The position numbers were made by a program, and so were the translations under genes. 64,000 bases of DNA from Caldimicrobium sp. (GTDB taxonomy: Bacteria > Desulfobacterota > Thermodesulfobacteria > Thermodesulfobacteriales > Thermodesulfobacteriaceae). Location: NCBI GenBank assembly GCA_009903935.1, contig WYEG01000026.1, positions 1-64,000 of the forward strand, given 5' to 3'. Position 1 is the first letter of the stretch. Each line of letters begins with the position of its first letter. Below, in pieces: positions 35,343 through 43,584 of this stretch. The notes beneath the pieces are model-generated. The model saw nothing but the letters and a program-made list of their open reading frames with translations. It made no database searches and was not told the DNA's origin.

Positions 35343-36615
35343 AAAGGAGCTAAAGTATATAGTATCTGCACTTTTGATATTTCTATTTTTCTATTTTTTA
35401 CCCTTTGAAGAAAGGTTTTTACAAGGTTTAAAAGAAGCCGTATACCTTACCCATGAGTATGCAAGAGAACATGTAATCTTTTGTCTGATTCCTGCGCTTT
35501 TTATAGCCGGGGCAATAACCACATTTCTTTCGCAAGCCTCTGTGATGAAGTATCTTGGTGCTAACGCCCCTAAATATCTTTCCTACTCTGTGGCAAGCGT
35601 TTCCGGAACAATTTTAGCGGTTTGTTCATGCACCGTGCTTCCTATTTTTGCTGGGATTTATTTAAGAGGTGCTGGCATCGGTCCTGCTACTACCTTCCTT
35701 TACTCCGGTCCTGCGATAAATGTCTTAGCCATAGTGCTTACCGCCAAGATACTGGGCTCTGACCTTGGGTTAGCAAGGGCACTCGGAGCCATCCTTGGGG
35801 GCATAATCATTGGTTTAATCATGGAATTTATTTTTAGAAAAGAAGAAAAAACAAGGCTTGAAGGCATTGAATTTGAGGGGGAGAAAGAAAGCCTTCCGCT
35901 TTACAAAAGAATTTCAGTTCTTGCTCTATTAACAGGTATTTTAATTTTTGCAACCTGGGGTGGAAAGGAAGGAATAGCTTATACCATCTATTCCATAAAA
36001 TGGTATCTTGTTTCCTTGTTTGCAATAATTTTAGGAATAGTTCTTATTTTCTGGTTTAATGTATCGAAAATGAAGATTATTTTTACAGCATTCTCTGTAA
36101 TTATTTCATATCTTGTTATTTCTGAAAAAGAAATTTCATTCTTAATCGGGGTTTTAGGCTTTTCTTATGCGCTTTCAACGACCAAAGGCGAGATGTCAGA
36201 GTGGTTTCAAAATACTTATCTATTAGCAAAGCAGATATTTCCACTTCTTTTCCTCGGCGTTTTTATAGCTGGTTTATTCTTTGGAAGACCCGGTCATGAA
36301 GCAATCATTCCGTCCTCTTTTGTTTATGCTTTAGTTGGTGGAAATTCTATCTTTGCCAATTTCTTTGCTAGTTTGATCGGGGTATTGATGTACTTTGCCA
36401 CCTTAACCGAGGTGCCCATACTTCAGGGTTTGTTGGGTGCTGGCATGGGATATGGACCAGCTTTAGCCCTTCTTCTAACCGGTCCAGCCGTCAGCCTACC
36501 AAGCCTCTTGGTTCTAAAGAGCATTTGGGGTCCAAAAAAGACTTTAGTATACGGAGCCTTGGTATTGACCTTAGGTTCCATCTGCGGGTACTTATTTGGT
36601 TTGATTAGGGGATAA
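35335..36615 (+). CDS. UPF0718/ArsP-like permease
   Basis: 426 residues, about ten membrane helices in two repeats, each carrying the family motif TxLYSGPAINVLAI (first) and LLTGPAVSLPSLLVL (second). A CSC pair (AVCSCTVLPIF) lies in a membrane helix. The family (PF03773) includes ArsP, an exporter of methylated trivalent arsenicals, and other permeases next to ArsR genes. GTG start 35335 has GGAGGGGGG upstream and overlaps arsR by 8 bases. Confidence 0.85.
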   Translation: MLKKELKYIVSALLIFLFFYFLPFEERFLQGLKEAVYLTHEYAREHVIFCLIPALFIAGAITTFLSQASVMKYLGANAPKYLSYSVASVSGTILAVCSCTVLPIFAGIYLRGAGIGPATTFLYSGPAINVLAIVLTAKILGSDLGLARALGAILGGIIIGLIMEFIFRKEEKTRLEGIEFEGEKESLPLYKRISVLALLTGILIFATWGGKEGIAYTIYSIKWYLVSLFAIILGIVLIFWFNVSKMKIIFTAFSVIISYLVISEKEISFLIGVLGFSYALSTTKGEMSEWFQNTYLLAKQIFPLLFLGVFIAGLFFGRPGHEAIIPSSFVYALVGGNSIFANFFASLIGVLMYFATLTEVPILQGLLGAGMGYGPALALLLTGPAVSLPSLLVLKSIWGPKKTLVYGALVLTLGSICGYLFGLIRG

Positions 36616-36648
36616 AAACATATTAAAAACAAAGGAGGAGGTGGAAGG

Positions 36649-36885
36649 ATGAGAGTTATTAAAGTTTTCGGGCCAGGTTGTTTGAAATGCGAAGCTCTAT
36701 ACGAAAATGTTGTTAAAGCTTTGGAGGAATTAAAGATCGAAGCTCAGATAGAGTACATCAAAGACTTAAAACAGATGGCTCTTTACGGAGTATTTAAGAC
36801 ACCCGCCCTTTGGGTTGATGGAAGCGTAGTGTCCCAAGGAAAAGTGCTTTCGGTTGATGAGATAAAGCAGATCTTGACTACTTAG
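36649..36885 (+). CDS. Small thioredoxin-like redox protein (redox-active disulfide protein 2 family)
   Basis: A 78-residue thioredoxin-fold protein with CxxC at C11/C14 (GPGCLKCEALYENV) and a TPALWVDG segment with the cis-Pro of the fold. Similar MTH895-type proteins are found after ArsR-permease pairs and may keep the transported metalloid or a partner reduced. AGGAGGAGGTGG precedes the ATG. The stop overlaps the convergent oxidoreductase gene by 8 bases. Confidence 0.85.
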   Translation: MRVIKVFGPGCLKCEALYENVVKALEELKIEAQIEYIKDLKQMALYGVFKTPALWVDGSVVSQGKVLSVDEIKQILTT

Positions 36886-37468
36886 TTTTTTCCTTAGCTA
36901 GGAATTCTATTCCAGCCTTAAAGGCTTCCAAATTGGGGGCAAGGAGTCCTTCTTTGCCCCCTTTTAGCATCTTTTTTAAAGCCTCCTCGATGTATTTTTT
37001 GTCAAAAGGCTTAAGAGTTGCCCAAAGAGCACCTATAGCGACAATGTTCGCAAGCTGAGGATATCCAATGTTTTCTGAAAGGGAATTCATTGGAATTTTT
37101 AAAATCCTTTTTCCTTGGTTAAGCTTATCGTCCTTAAGGATTACCTCTTCAGGTATCAGGTCTAAATTTAAAATGGCAAGTCCCTTCTTTTTTAATCTTG
37201 GCATGAATTTCAGGTAAGATGGAAGATTTAAAAGCACTAATACATCGGGCTCCTTGACTACTGGAGAGGCTATTTCAGTTTGGGAGATAATCGTTGTGCA
37301 ATTGCAAGTTCCTCCCCTCATTTCAGGACCGTATACAGGAAGGAAGGTCGCATGATAACCAGCTAAAACTCCTGCTAAAGCAAAAAGGTTGCCAGCAAAG
37401 AGTATGCCCTGCCCGCCAAAGCCAGAAAATATTATCTCAATTTTGTAGTTCTTCGCTTTCTTCATCAA
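36878..37468 (-). CDS. korC: 2-oxoacid:ferredoxin oxidoreductase gamma subunit
   Basis: The gamma subunit (PF01558) of 196 residues has the GFGGQGILFAGNLFA motif near its N-terminus and a RGGTCNCTTIIS loop. It closes the oxidoreductase that reversibly converts a 2-oxoacid plus CoA to acyl-CoA, CO2 and reduced ferredoxin. Last gene of the delta-alpha-beta-gamma set, overlapping the beta subunit by four bases. Substrate: 2-oxoglutarate is most likely by gene order (KorDABC), but 3-methyl-2-oxobutanoate (Vor) cannot be excluded. Confidence 0.88.
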   Translation of the reverse strand: MMKKAKNYKIEIIFSGFGGQGILFAGNLFALAGVLAGYHATFLPVYGPEMRGGTCNCTTIISQTEIASPVVKEPDVLVLLNLPSYLKFMPRLKKKGLAILNLDLIPEEVILKDDKLNQGKRILKIPMNSLSENIGYPQLANIVAIGALWATLKPFDKKYIEEALKKMLKGGKEGLLAPNLEAFKAGIEFLAKEKTK

Positions 37469-38205
37469 AAAGTCTCCCGAAACACCCCGAGGGGGAAGAT
37501 TTCCGTTAGTTTATCCACATATTTTGTTGCAGAAACAGGGTCCATCTTCCAATTTATAGGACAGGCTGAGAGCACCTCCACATAGGCAAAACCCTTATCC
37601 TCAAGCTGAGCTAAGAAAGCTTTGGTTATAGCTTTTTTTGTTTCCATAACTCTCTTGGGGTTGTTAACTGCTACCCGGGCTGCGTAAGCAACCCCCTCAA
37701 AGTTAGACAAAATTTCTACCACCTTAAGAGGATAGCCTTGCTCCTCTGGTTTTCTTCCAAAGGGGGTTGTGGTTGTCTTCTGTCCAATAACGGTAGTAGG
37801 GGAAGCCTGCCCTCCCGTCATGCCATACACAGTGTTGTTGATCATAATAGCCGTAATCCGCTCACTACGAGATGCTGCATGAAGACTATCTCCAAGCCCT
37901 ATGGCTGCAAAGTCACCATCACCCTGATAAGTAAAAACTATAAGGTCAGGCCGAGCCCGTTTTATACCAGTTCCAGCAGAGCACGACCGACCGTGTGGGG
38001 CTTCAACCATGTCTACATCGATGTAGTTATAGATAAAACAAGCACACCCAATGGAGGCAATGCCTATCGTTCTTTCCCTTAAATTTAGCTCATCGATAAC
38101 CTCACAAAGTATGCGATGAACAAGGCTATGATGACATCCTGGACAGTAATGAAAGTTAGTTCTTTTTAAACTTTTGGGGAAACGAAATAAACTTTCCTTA
38201 AGCAT
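37465..38205 (-). CDS. korB: 2-oxoacid:ferredoxin oxidoreductase beta (TPP) subunit
   Basis: 246 residues with CPGCHH (C21/C24) for the proximal iron-sulfur cluster, the TPP-binding TYQGDGDFAAIGLGDSLHA (Mg-binding GDGD), and NNTVYGMTGGQASPTT, a motif of Kor/Vor beta subunits. Overlaps the alpha subunit by 40 bases. The set sits next to fabD but with no functional link that I can see. Confidence 0.9.
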   Translation of the reverse strand: MLKESLFRFPKSLKRTNFHYCPGCHHSLVHRILCEVIDELNLRERTIGIASIGCACFIYNYIDVDMVEAPHGRSCSAGTGIKRARPDLIVFTYQGDGDFAAIGLGDSLHAASRSERITAIMINNTVYGMTGGQASPTTVIGQKTTTTPFGRKPEEQGYPLKVVEILSNFEGVAYAARVAVNNPKRVMETKKAITKAFLAQLEDKGFAYVEVLSACPINWKMDPVSATKYVDKLTEIFPLGVFRETF

Positions 38206-39251
38206 TTTTTGATCTCCCTTTCAATATCTTCAGGAAAAGGAAGGACACTTGGAGGATAGAATTTGGATATTACTTCAGCCTTCCCACAAACTGAGATCAT
38301 TACATCTTCAACCATTTGCCCGCAGTTTAGCTCAAGAACGAGGATCTGTTTAAGAGAATTGTTTTTTTCAAAAATGCTTGATAGAGCTTTCTTAGGAAAA
38401 GGAAAAAGAGTGATTGGTCTAAAGTACCCTACTCTGTAGCCTTTTTCCCTAAGCTTAAGAACACTTTCCTTTGCTATCCTTCCCATTGACCCAAAGGCAC
38501 AAACTAAAACCTCTTCGTTCCCATCTAAAATGCTTTCAAAACGAACCTCTTTTTCCATTTGTTCGTATTTCTTTTTTAATTTTAGGTTCCTTTCGGCAAG
38601 CTCAGCAGAATCTAAAAAAAGGCTCTTTATAATCCGAGCTTCTCTTCCTTTAGCCCCAGTTAAAGCCCAATCATCCTTGGTTATGCTTTTAATGTTTAGC
38701 TTTTTTAATACAGTTGATTCTTTCATCTGTCCCAAGATAGCATCCATGAGTATCATCACTGGGTTCCGATACCTGTCAGCAAGCTCAAAGGCTTTAGCCG
38801 TGAGCTCGTAGGCTTCTTGACAGCTTGCAGGAGCAAGCACTAAAAACCTTCCGTCACCATGGCCTGGAGCCTTTACCGCCTGAAAATAATCTCCTTGAGA
38901 GGCTTCTATCCCCCCAAGCCCCGGACCACCCCTCATCACATTAACGATCACGCAGGGTAGCTCAAGGGCAATAAGATAGGAAAATCCCTCGCTCATCAAA
39001 GAGATCCCCGGACTTGAAGAGCTTGTCATAGCCCTTTTTCCTACAGCGCTTGCTCCAAGGACCATGTTGATGGCTGAGGTTTCGCTTTCTGCTTGGACAA
39101 AGGCTCCCCCCCTTTTGGGTAACTCAACAGACATTATCTCAGGAATTTCATTCTGAGGGGTTATAGGATATCCAAAATAACAGTCACATCCCCCTTCAAG
39201 GGCCCCTAAGGCAACCGCCTCAACTCCTTTGATCAAAACCCTATTCGTCAT
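38166..39251 (-). CDS. korA: 2-oxoacid:ferredoxin oxidoreductase alpha subunit
   Basis: 361 residues with the pyrimidine-binding domain motif CYFGYPITPQNEIPEIM, QAESETSAINMVLGASAVG, TSSSSPGISLM and a transketolase C-terminal domain. Similar alpha subunits are often annotated VorB, so the substrate is uncertain. It overlaps the ferredoxin subunit start by 11 bases. Confidence 0.9.
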   Translation of the reverse strand: MTNRVLIKGVEAVALGALEGGCDCYFGYPITPQNEIPEIMSVELPKRGGAFVQAESETSAINMVLGASAVGKRAMTSSSSPGISLMSEGFSYLIALELPCVIVNVMRGGPGLGGIEASQGDYFQAVKAPGHGDGRFLVLAPASCQEAYELTAKAFELADRYRNPVMILMDAILGQMKESTVLKKLNIKSITKDDWALTGAKGREARIIKSLFLDSAELAERNLKLKKKYEQMEKEVRFESILDGNEEVLVCAFGSMGRIAKESVLKLREKGYRVGYFRPITLFPFPKKALSSIFEKNNSLKQILVLELNCGQMVEDVMISVCGKAEVISKFYPPSVLPFPEDIEREIKKCLRKVYFVSPKV

Positions 39252-39462
39252 CCCCTACCCTTTCAAAAACGACATCCGGACACATAAGATAACAGACCCC
39301 ACAAAGGTTGCATTTCTCGGGATGCTTAAAGTAAACTACCTTGTATCCATGAAGGTTTCTCTTGTCAGAAATGGCAAGGACTTGCTTTGGACAAAAGGCT
39401 ACACAAAGTCCGCAGCTTTTGCATCTTTCTTCGTTGACCTTAATCTTCATAAGAAAGCCCAA
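39241..39462 (-). CDS. korD: 2-oxoacid:ferredoxin oxidoreductase delta (2x[4Fe-4S]) subunit
   Basis: A 73-residue ferredoxin with two CxxCxxCxxxCP motifs: CKSCGLCVAFCP and CNLCGVCYLMCP. It shuttles electrons from the TPP centre to soluble ferredoxin. First gene of the KorDABC set; its start overlaps the fabD end by 16 bases. Confidence 0.9.
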   Translation of the reverse strand: MGFLMKIKVNEERCKSCGLCVAFCPKQVLAISDKRNLHGYKVVYFKHPEKCNLCGVCYLMCPDVVFERVGDDE

Positions 39463-40391
39463 ACCTCTTTAGAAAATTGCTCTAATGTCCCTCTATCTTC
39501 AACATTAAAGACTTTATGTTCTTTATCCTTTAAGATTTGTGAAATAAGACCGCAGAGAACCTTTTTAGGTCCTACTTCTACGAATATCTTTACGCCTTTT
39601 TCATACATATACTCAACGGCGGATATCCATCTAACTGGGGATACAATCTGCTTAGTCATCACTTCAAAAATGCTCGTTGCTGAAGTTTCTTCTTTTCCGG
39701 TTACTGCGCTAATAAAGGAGACCTTAGGTTCAGACCAATGCAAGGTTTTTAAGAATTCGGTAAAAACCTGTTGCGCTCTTTCCATAAGAGGTGAATGGAA
39801 GCCTGCGCTTACTTTAAGCCTTACAACCTTTGCCGAGAGAGCTTTTGCCTTTTCTGCAACTTCAGTTAAATAGGGCTCTTCACCGCTTATAACAAATTGA
39901 TTAGGAGAATTATAATTAGAAATAACCACAAGCCCTTCCGCGGATTTCACAAGTTCCTCAAGCTTTTCTAAAGAGAGATTGATGACCGCATACATCCCGG
40001 AGGGCTTACTTGACCCAACTTCCCCCATCACCCGTCCACGGTCCTTTACCGCTAAAAGAGCCTCCTCCAAAGTTAAAACCCCGGCGGCATATAAGGCGCT
40101 AAACTCCCCTAAGCTATGACCAGCTACGAAACGAAGCTTAGACAAAATTTCTCCAAATTGATTTTTAATCACTTCAAAACAAGCAAGATTTACAGTTGTT
40201 ATGCAAACTTGCAAATTTTCTGTCTTGGTTAATTCCTCCAACGGTCCTTCAAAGGACAAAGCTTTAACTGGAATTCCCGTAATTTTTTCTGCCTTTTCAA
40301 AAATTGTCTGAGCTTCAAGGTAATTTTCATAGAAATCTTTGCCCATCCCTAGGTATTGAGAGCCTTGTCCCGGGAAGACAAAGGCAATCAA
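39447..40391 (-). CDS. fabD: Malonyl-CoA:ACP transacylase
   Basis: FabD loads malonyl groups on acyl carrier protein in fatty acid synthesis. From TTG 40391 it has 314 residues, starting near FVFPGQGSQYLGMG. The catalytic GHSLGE has its serine at about 93, with the usual Arg and His later. The frame is open to 40436, but the TTG start is indicated by the strong GAGGAGGAATAG just upstream and by the usual FabD N-terminus. The start is one base past the H-protein stop. Confidence 0.94.
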   Translation of the reverse strand: MIAFVFPGQGSQYLGMGKDFYENYLEAQTIFEKAEKITGIPVKALSFEGPLEELTKTENLQVCITTVNLACFEVIKNQFGEILSKLRFVAGHSLGEFSALYAAGVLTLEEALLAVKDRGRVMGEVGSSKPSGMYAVINLSLEKLEELVKSAEGLVVISNYNSPNQFVISGEEPYLTEVAEKAKALSAKVVRLKVSAGFHSPLMERAQQVFTEFLKTLHWSEPKVSFISAVTGKEETSATSIFEVMTKQIVSPVRWISAVEYMYEKGVKIFVEVGPKKVLCGLISQILKDKEHKVFNVEDRGTLEQFSKEVWAFL

Positions 40392-40392
40392 C

Positions 40393-40821
40393 CTATTCCT
40401 CCTCTTCCATAATCTTTTCTGGAATGATCTCTTCAAACTCCTTAGAAATTTTCAATTCGTAGTCTTCCGGGGGGAGAAGCTCATCAAGCTCGGAGGTGTC
40501 AGAAAGCTCAACTTTGATGAGCCAACCCTCATCGTAAGGGTCTTCGTTTAGAATATCAACATTATCTAAGACCTTTTCATTTACGGAAATAACAGTGCCA
40601 GAAACTGGCATTGCAAGGTCGTACACCTCTTCAACTGTTTCAAGGCTTCCAAAAATATCTTCTTTTTCAAACTCATCTCCTTCTTCCGGGAGGTCTATGT
40701 TTATAATCTCTTCTCCTTTTACAGAGAAAAACTCAGTAATTCCAATCTTAGCTTGCTTTTTTCTCTCCTTTTTCACCCAAAGATGGTTCTCAGAATAGAG
40801 CCTGTCGTCAAGTATCCGCAT
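40393..40821 (-). CDS. Glycine cleavage H-protein homologue lacking the lipoyl lysine
   Basis: 142 residues of the GcvH/lipoyl-domain fold: LWVKKERKKQAKIGITEFF, VNLP-like INIDLPEEG, and PVSGTVISVNEKVLDN with NEDPYDEGWLIKVE are all H-protein hallmarks. In place of the ESVKA lipoylation motif the sequence reads ETVEEVYDLAMPVSG, with Glu64 where E. coli GcvH carries lipoyl-Lys64. The fold is kept but it cannot be lipoylated there. No gcvT or gcvP is adjacent. The C-terminus is acidic (PEKIMEEEE). A scaffold or moonlighting role is possible. Confidence 0.8.
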   Translation of the reverse strand: MRILDDRLYSENHLWVKKERKKQAKIGITEFFSVKGEEIINIDLPEEGDEFEKEDIFGSLETVEEVYDLAMPVSGTVISVNEKVLDNVDILNEDPYDEGWLIKVELSDTSELDELLPPEDYELKISKEFEEIIPEKIMEEEE

Positions 40822-40869
40822 GCAAACCCCCTTAAGTTAATTTGAAGTTCTAAAAATTGTTAAAGGTCT

Positions 40870-40897
40870 TTTATAAACTCTTTTTTGAGTTTGACAA
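40870..40897 (-). promoter_or_regulatory. Sigma70-type promoter with embedded inverted repeat, upstream of the H-protein homologue
   Basis: On the minus strand TTGTCA (40892-40897) and TATAAA (40870-40875) are 16 bases apart. Between them lies AAACTC-N6-GAGTTT, a perfect 6-bp inverted repeat in a position where a repressor would bind. AAGGGGG stands before the start codon at 40821. It likely drives the H-like protein, fabD and the kor genes. Confidence 0.6.
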
Positions 40898-40914
40898 GAG
40901 CTTAAATGAAAATT

Positions 40915-41211
40915 CTATTCGCTTTTTTTTATTTGGGATAAAACCTTTTCTTGTAACCTTTTGTTTAACCTTATAGCCCAGGCTAAAACAGTAGCTACAG
41001 CATAATAAAGCTCAGGTGGAATGGGCTTGTTAAGCTCAAGTTTATAAAGCTCTTTTACAAGCTTATGGTCTTCCTTAATAGGTATATTGTGTTCTCGAGC
41101 GATCTGTAAAATAAGCTCTGCCAGTCTGCCCCTACCCTTTGCTACAACCTCTGGTGTCCCCTTTTCTACTTCATACTTTAAAGCAACGGTTAGCTTTTCT
41201 TCTTCCTTCAT
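40915..41211 (-). CDS. FlhB C-terminal-domain-like protein (FhlB type)
   Basis: A 98-residue stand-alone version of the FlhB/YscU cytoplasmic domain: AVALKY-like VALKYEV, VVAKGRGRLAELILQIAREHNIPI, and IPPELYYAVATVLAWAI are the conserved segments. The NPTH autocleavage motif is not retained. Such proteins occur in bacteria without a nearby flagellar operon; E. coli-type full FlhB has about 380 residues. No flagellar gene is seen in the window. The 93-base gap after it holds a promoter for the next gene. Confidence 0.8.
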   Translation of the reverse strand: MKEEEKLTVALKYEVEKGTPEVVAKGRGRLAELILQIAREHNIPIKEDHKLVKELYKLELNKPIPPELYYAVATVLAWAIRLNKRLQEKVLSQIKKSE

Positions 41212-41235
41212 TTGGAATTTATTGTCCCTTTGGTC

Positions 41236-41264
41236 TTGCTAAAATCCTTCATTATTATTATACT
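41236..41264 (+). promoter_or_regulatory. Sigma70-type promoter of the FBP aldolase/phosphatase gene
   Basis: TTGCTA (41236-41241) and TATACT (41259-41264) are spaced 17 bases, 36 bases before the ATG at 41301, with GGAGGG at the ribosome site. Confidence 0.65.
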
Positions 41265-41300
41265 TTTCGGAAAGAAGATATGATCCAAAAGGAGGGTTTT

Positions 41301-42443
41301 ATGGGCAAGATTACCTTGTCGGTGATTAAAGCAGATATTGGAGGATATGTGGGGCATTCCTCAGTTCATCCTGAAGTCTTGCAAAGAGTAAAAGAGGTGG
41401 TAGAGGAAGCCAAAGGTGATGGCAAAATAATTGATGTTTCTGTGCTTTCCTGCGGGGACGATATTGCTTTAGTTATGACCCATACCAAGGGCGTTGACTC
41501 TCCAGACATCCATGAGCTTGCTTGGAATGCCTTTGTTGCAGGCACCGAAGTCTCAAAGAAACTAAAGATGTACGGCGCAGGGCAAGACCTTCTTAGCGAC
41601 GCCTTTTCCGGTAATGTAAAAGGCATGGGGCCTGGTGTTGCGGAAATGGAATTCGTAGAGAGAAAAAGTGAGCCGGTGATCGTCTTTTTTGCAGATAAAA
41701 CCTCACCTAGCGCCTGGAACCTCCCTCTTTATGAAATGTTTGCCGACCCGATGAACACCGCTGGCTTAGTCATCGACCCCTCCATGCACGATGGCTTTAT
41801 CTTCGAAGTTTTTGATGTGTATAGTGGCATGTCAATCCAGCTTAAAGCACCTGAAGAGCTTTACGACCTTCTCGTCTTTATTGGAGCGACAAGCAGGTAT
41901 TGCGTGAGAGCAGTCTACCGCAAGAGGGATGGAGAAATAGCAGCCGTTGCTTCAACTCAGAAGCTCTCTCTAATGGCTGGAAGGTATGTGGGGAAGGATG
42001 ACCCGGTTCTTATCGTTAGATGCCAGAGCGGTTTCCCAGCAGTAGGAGAAGCCCTTGAACCCTTTGCAAGACCGTGGTTTGTTGAGGGATGGATGAGGGG
42101 CTCGCATGTTGGTCCCTTGATGCCGGTATCATTTGCTCAGGCGAAGCCAACAAGGTTTGATGGACCACCTCGAGTAATTGCCGCTGGTTATCAAATTTGT
42201 GAAGGGCAACTTATCGGTCCTAACGACCTTTTCGATGACCCTGCCTTTGATTATGCAAGACAAGAGGCAAGCGTAATGGCTAATCTTTTAAGACGCCAAG
42301 GTATATTTGAACCACACAGACTACCTCCAGAAGAAATGGAATACACTACTCTTCCCAAGGTTTTAGAAAAGCTTAAGGACCGCTTTAAGCTCGTAGACGA
42401 AAAGAAGCCCAAATTTTCCACAGAGGGTGAGGTTGCTGAATAA
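41301..42443 (+). CDS. Bifunctional fructose-1,6-bisphosphate aldolase/phosphatase
   Basis: Class V FBP aldolase/phosphatase of gluconeogenesis, an archaeal and thermophilic bacterial enzyme that first condenses triose phosphates and then removes the 1-phosphate. From ATG 41301 (GGAGGG upstream; open frame from 41139) it is 380 residues. Characteristic stretches are SVIKADIGGYVGHSS (metal-binding D12), LSCGDDIALVMTHTKG, KTSPSAWNLPLYEMFADP and GPLMPVS. The enzyme works one way, making sugar phosphate, and supports autotrophic or heat-adapted growth. Confidence 0.94.
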   Translation: MGKITLSVIKADIGGYVGHSSVHPEVLQRVKEVVEEAKGDGKIIDVSVLSCGDDIALVMTHTKGVDSPDIHELAWNAFVAGTEVSKKLKMYGAGQDLLSDAFSGNVKGMGPGVAEMEFVERKSEPVIVFFADKTSPSAWNLPLYEMFADPMNTAGLVIDPSMHDGFIFEVFDVYSGMSIQLKAPEELYDLLVFIGATSRYCVRAVYRKRDGEIAAVASTQKLSLMAGRYVGKDDPVLIVRCQSGFPAVGEALEPFARPWFVEGWMRGSHVGPLMPVSFAQAKPTRFDGPPRVIAAGYQICEGQLIGPNDLFDDPAFDYARQEASVMANLLRRQGIFEPHRLPPEEMEYTTLPKVLEKLKDRFKLVDEKKPKFSTEGEVAE

Positions 42444-43186
42444 TGCACATTCCCCATTACAACATCGTCTTAGACCCAAAGGATTTAACTTTAAATGATG
42501 CTTTTAACTTTAAATGTTATAAAGGAATCGTTTGCTTCAATAAGTGCTGTTATGATGTGAAGCTAATATTAACCCCCTACGATTTTCTAAGGCTTCGGAC
42601 CCATCTTGGTATGACTACTGAGGAATTTGTTGAAAAGTACGCCGAAGTTTACATCGGTGAAGTAACCCAGCTGCCAACTGTTTCCGTGAACATGCTACCC
42701 ATCGATTATGCTTGCCCCTTCCTCGATAAAGAGGAGGGGTGCAAGGTTTATCCAGCACGTCCAAGCTCCTGCAGGTTCTATCCCTTAGTAAGATATTTTG
42801 CTGTTTTGGAGAATGGAGAAAGGGTTGAAGTCTTCAAAATCTGGAGAGAAACTCATTGTAAAGGGCACTATGAAAACCGTCCCATTACCGTCCAAAACTA
42901 TCTGGAGGAACAAGGTTTAATTCCCAACTACATTTACTTTAACGACCTCTGGGGTGAGATTGTTTCCCAACGTCAAAAGATTAAGGATATCCCTTTAACT
43001 GGAGACCTTTTAGAGGAGATATTTCTTTTAGCTTACGACCTTGACACCTTAAAAGAAGTTATAAAGGAAGATGGACATCCTGCCTTTACTAAAGGAGATG
43101 CAGAGCTCCCAGCCGAGAAACTTTTAGAAAAAGGGCTTATCTACATAAGAGACGAATTGTTAAAAGAGGAAAACTTTAGGTTTTAA
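42443..43186 (+). CDS. YkgJ-family cysteine-cluster protein
   Basis: 247 residues with the CxxxxCCx cluster of PF03692 in the N-terminal part: FKCYKGIVCFNKCCYD, followed by CPFLDKEEGCKVYPARPSSCRFYPL. These conserved cysteines probably bind a metal or an iron-sulfur cluster. The C-terminal half is helical and unremarkable. Its ATG overlaps the TAA of the previous gene (TAATG). Function of the family is not established; it commonly neighbours motility or methylation genes. Confidence 0.85.
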   Translation: MHIPHYNIVLDPKDLTLNDAFNFKCYKGIVCFNKCCYDVKLILTPYDFLRLRTHLGMTTEEFVEKYAEVYIGEVTQLPTVSVNMLPIDYACPFLDKEEGCKVYPARPSSCRFYPLVRYFAVLENGERVEVFKIWRETHCKGHYENRPITVQNYLEEQGLIPNYIYFNDLWGEIVSQRQKIKDIPLTGDLLEEIFLLAYDLDTLKEVIKEDGHPAFTKGDAELPAEKLLEKGLIYIRDELLKEENFRF

Positions 43187-43187
43187 C

Positions 43188-43583
43188 ATGAAGTTAGTTC
43201 GTGAACCTCAAGCTGAGATAAACATTATCCCTCTTGTTGACATTGTCCTTGTAATCTTGATAATTTTTATGATTACAGCTCCTCTTATGACAGCTGGCAT
43301 CGAGGTAAATCTCCCTCAAACAAAAGACTCTCCCCTTAGTAGGCAGGAAGCCGAGCCCCTTAGAATTACCATTTTCAAAGACGGAACGATAAAGGTCTCA
43401 GGCGAGACGATGAGCCTTAACAAACTCTCAGCTTGGCTTGCAGAGGCTAAAGAAAGAGGCGTTATTAAAGAGGTTCAAATAGAGGCAGACAGAGAGGCAA
43501 ACTACGGTCTTGTAGCCAAAGTTTTATCTGAGGTAAAAAGGGCAGGATTTACCCAAGTAGGTTTGCTCACTATCCCTGAGTGA
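43188..43583 (+). CDS. exbD: ExbD/TolR-family biopolymer transport protein
   Basis: 131 residues with one N-terminal membrane helix (about 13-35, INIIPLVDIVLVILIIFMIT) that has the conserved Asp18, and a periplasmic ExbD domain ending near VGLLTIPE. It forms the proton-driven motor with ExbB/TolQ to energise TonB or TolA. No exbB/tolQ is adjacent, which is unusual. It begins two bases after the YkgJ-like stop and is followed by a TonB/TolA-like gene one base later. Confidence 0.92.
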   Translation: MKLVREPQAEINIIPLVDIVLVILIIFMITAPLMTAGIEVNLPQTKDSPLSRQEAEPLRITIFKDGTIKVSGETMSLNKLSAWLAEAKERGVIKEVQIEADREANYGLVAKVLSEVKRAGFTQVGLLTIPE

Positions 43584-43584
43584 A

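Noticed and set aside
39229-39873. 214-codon frame opposite fabD/korD
   Set aside because: It is the antisense shadow of two clear genes on the minus strand and has no protein features.
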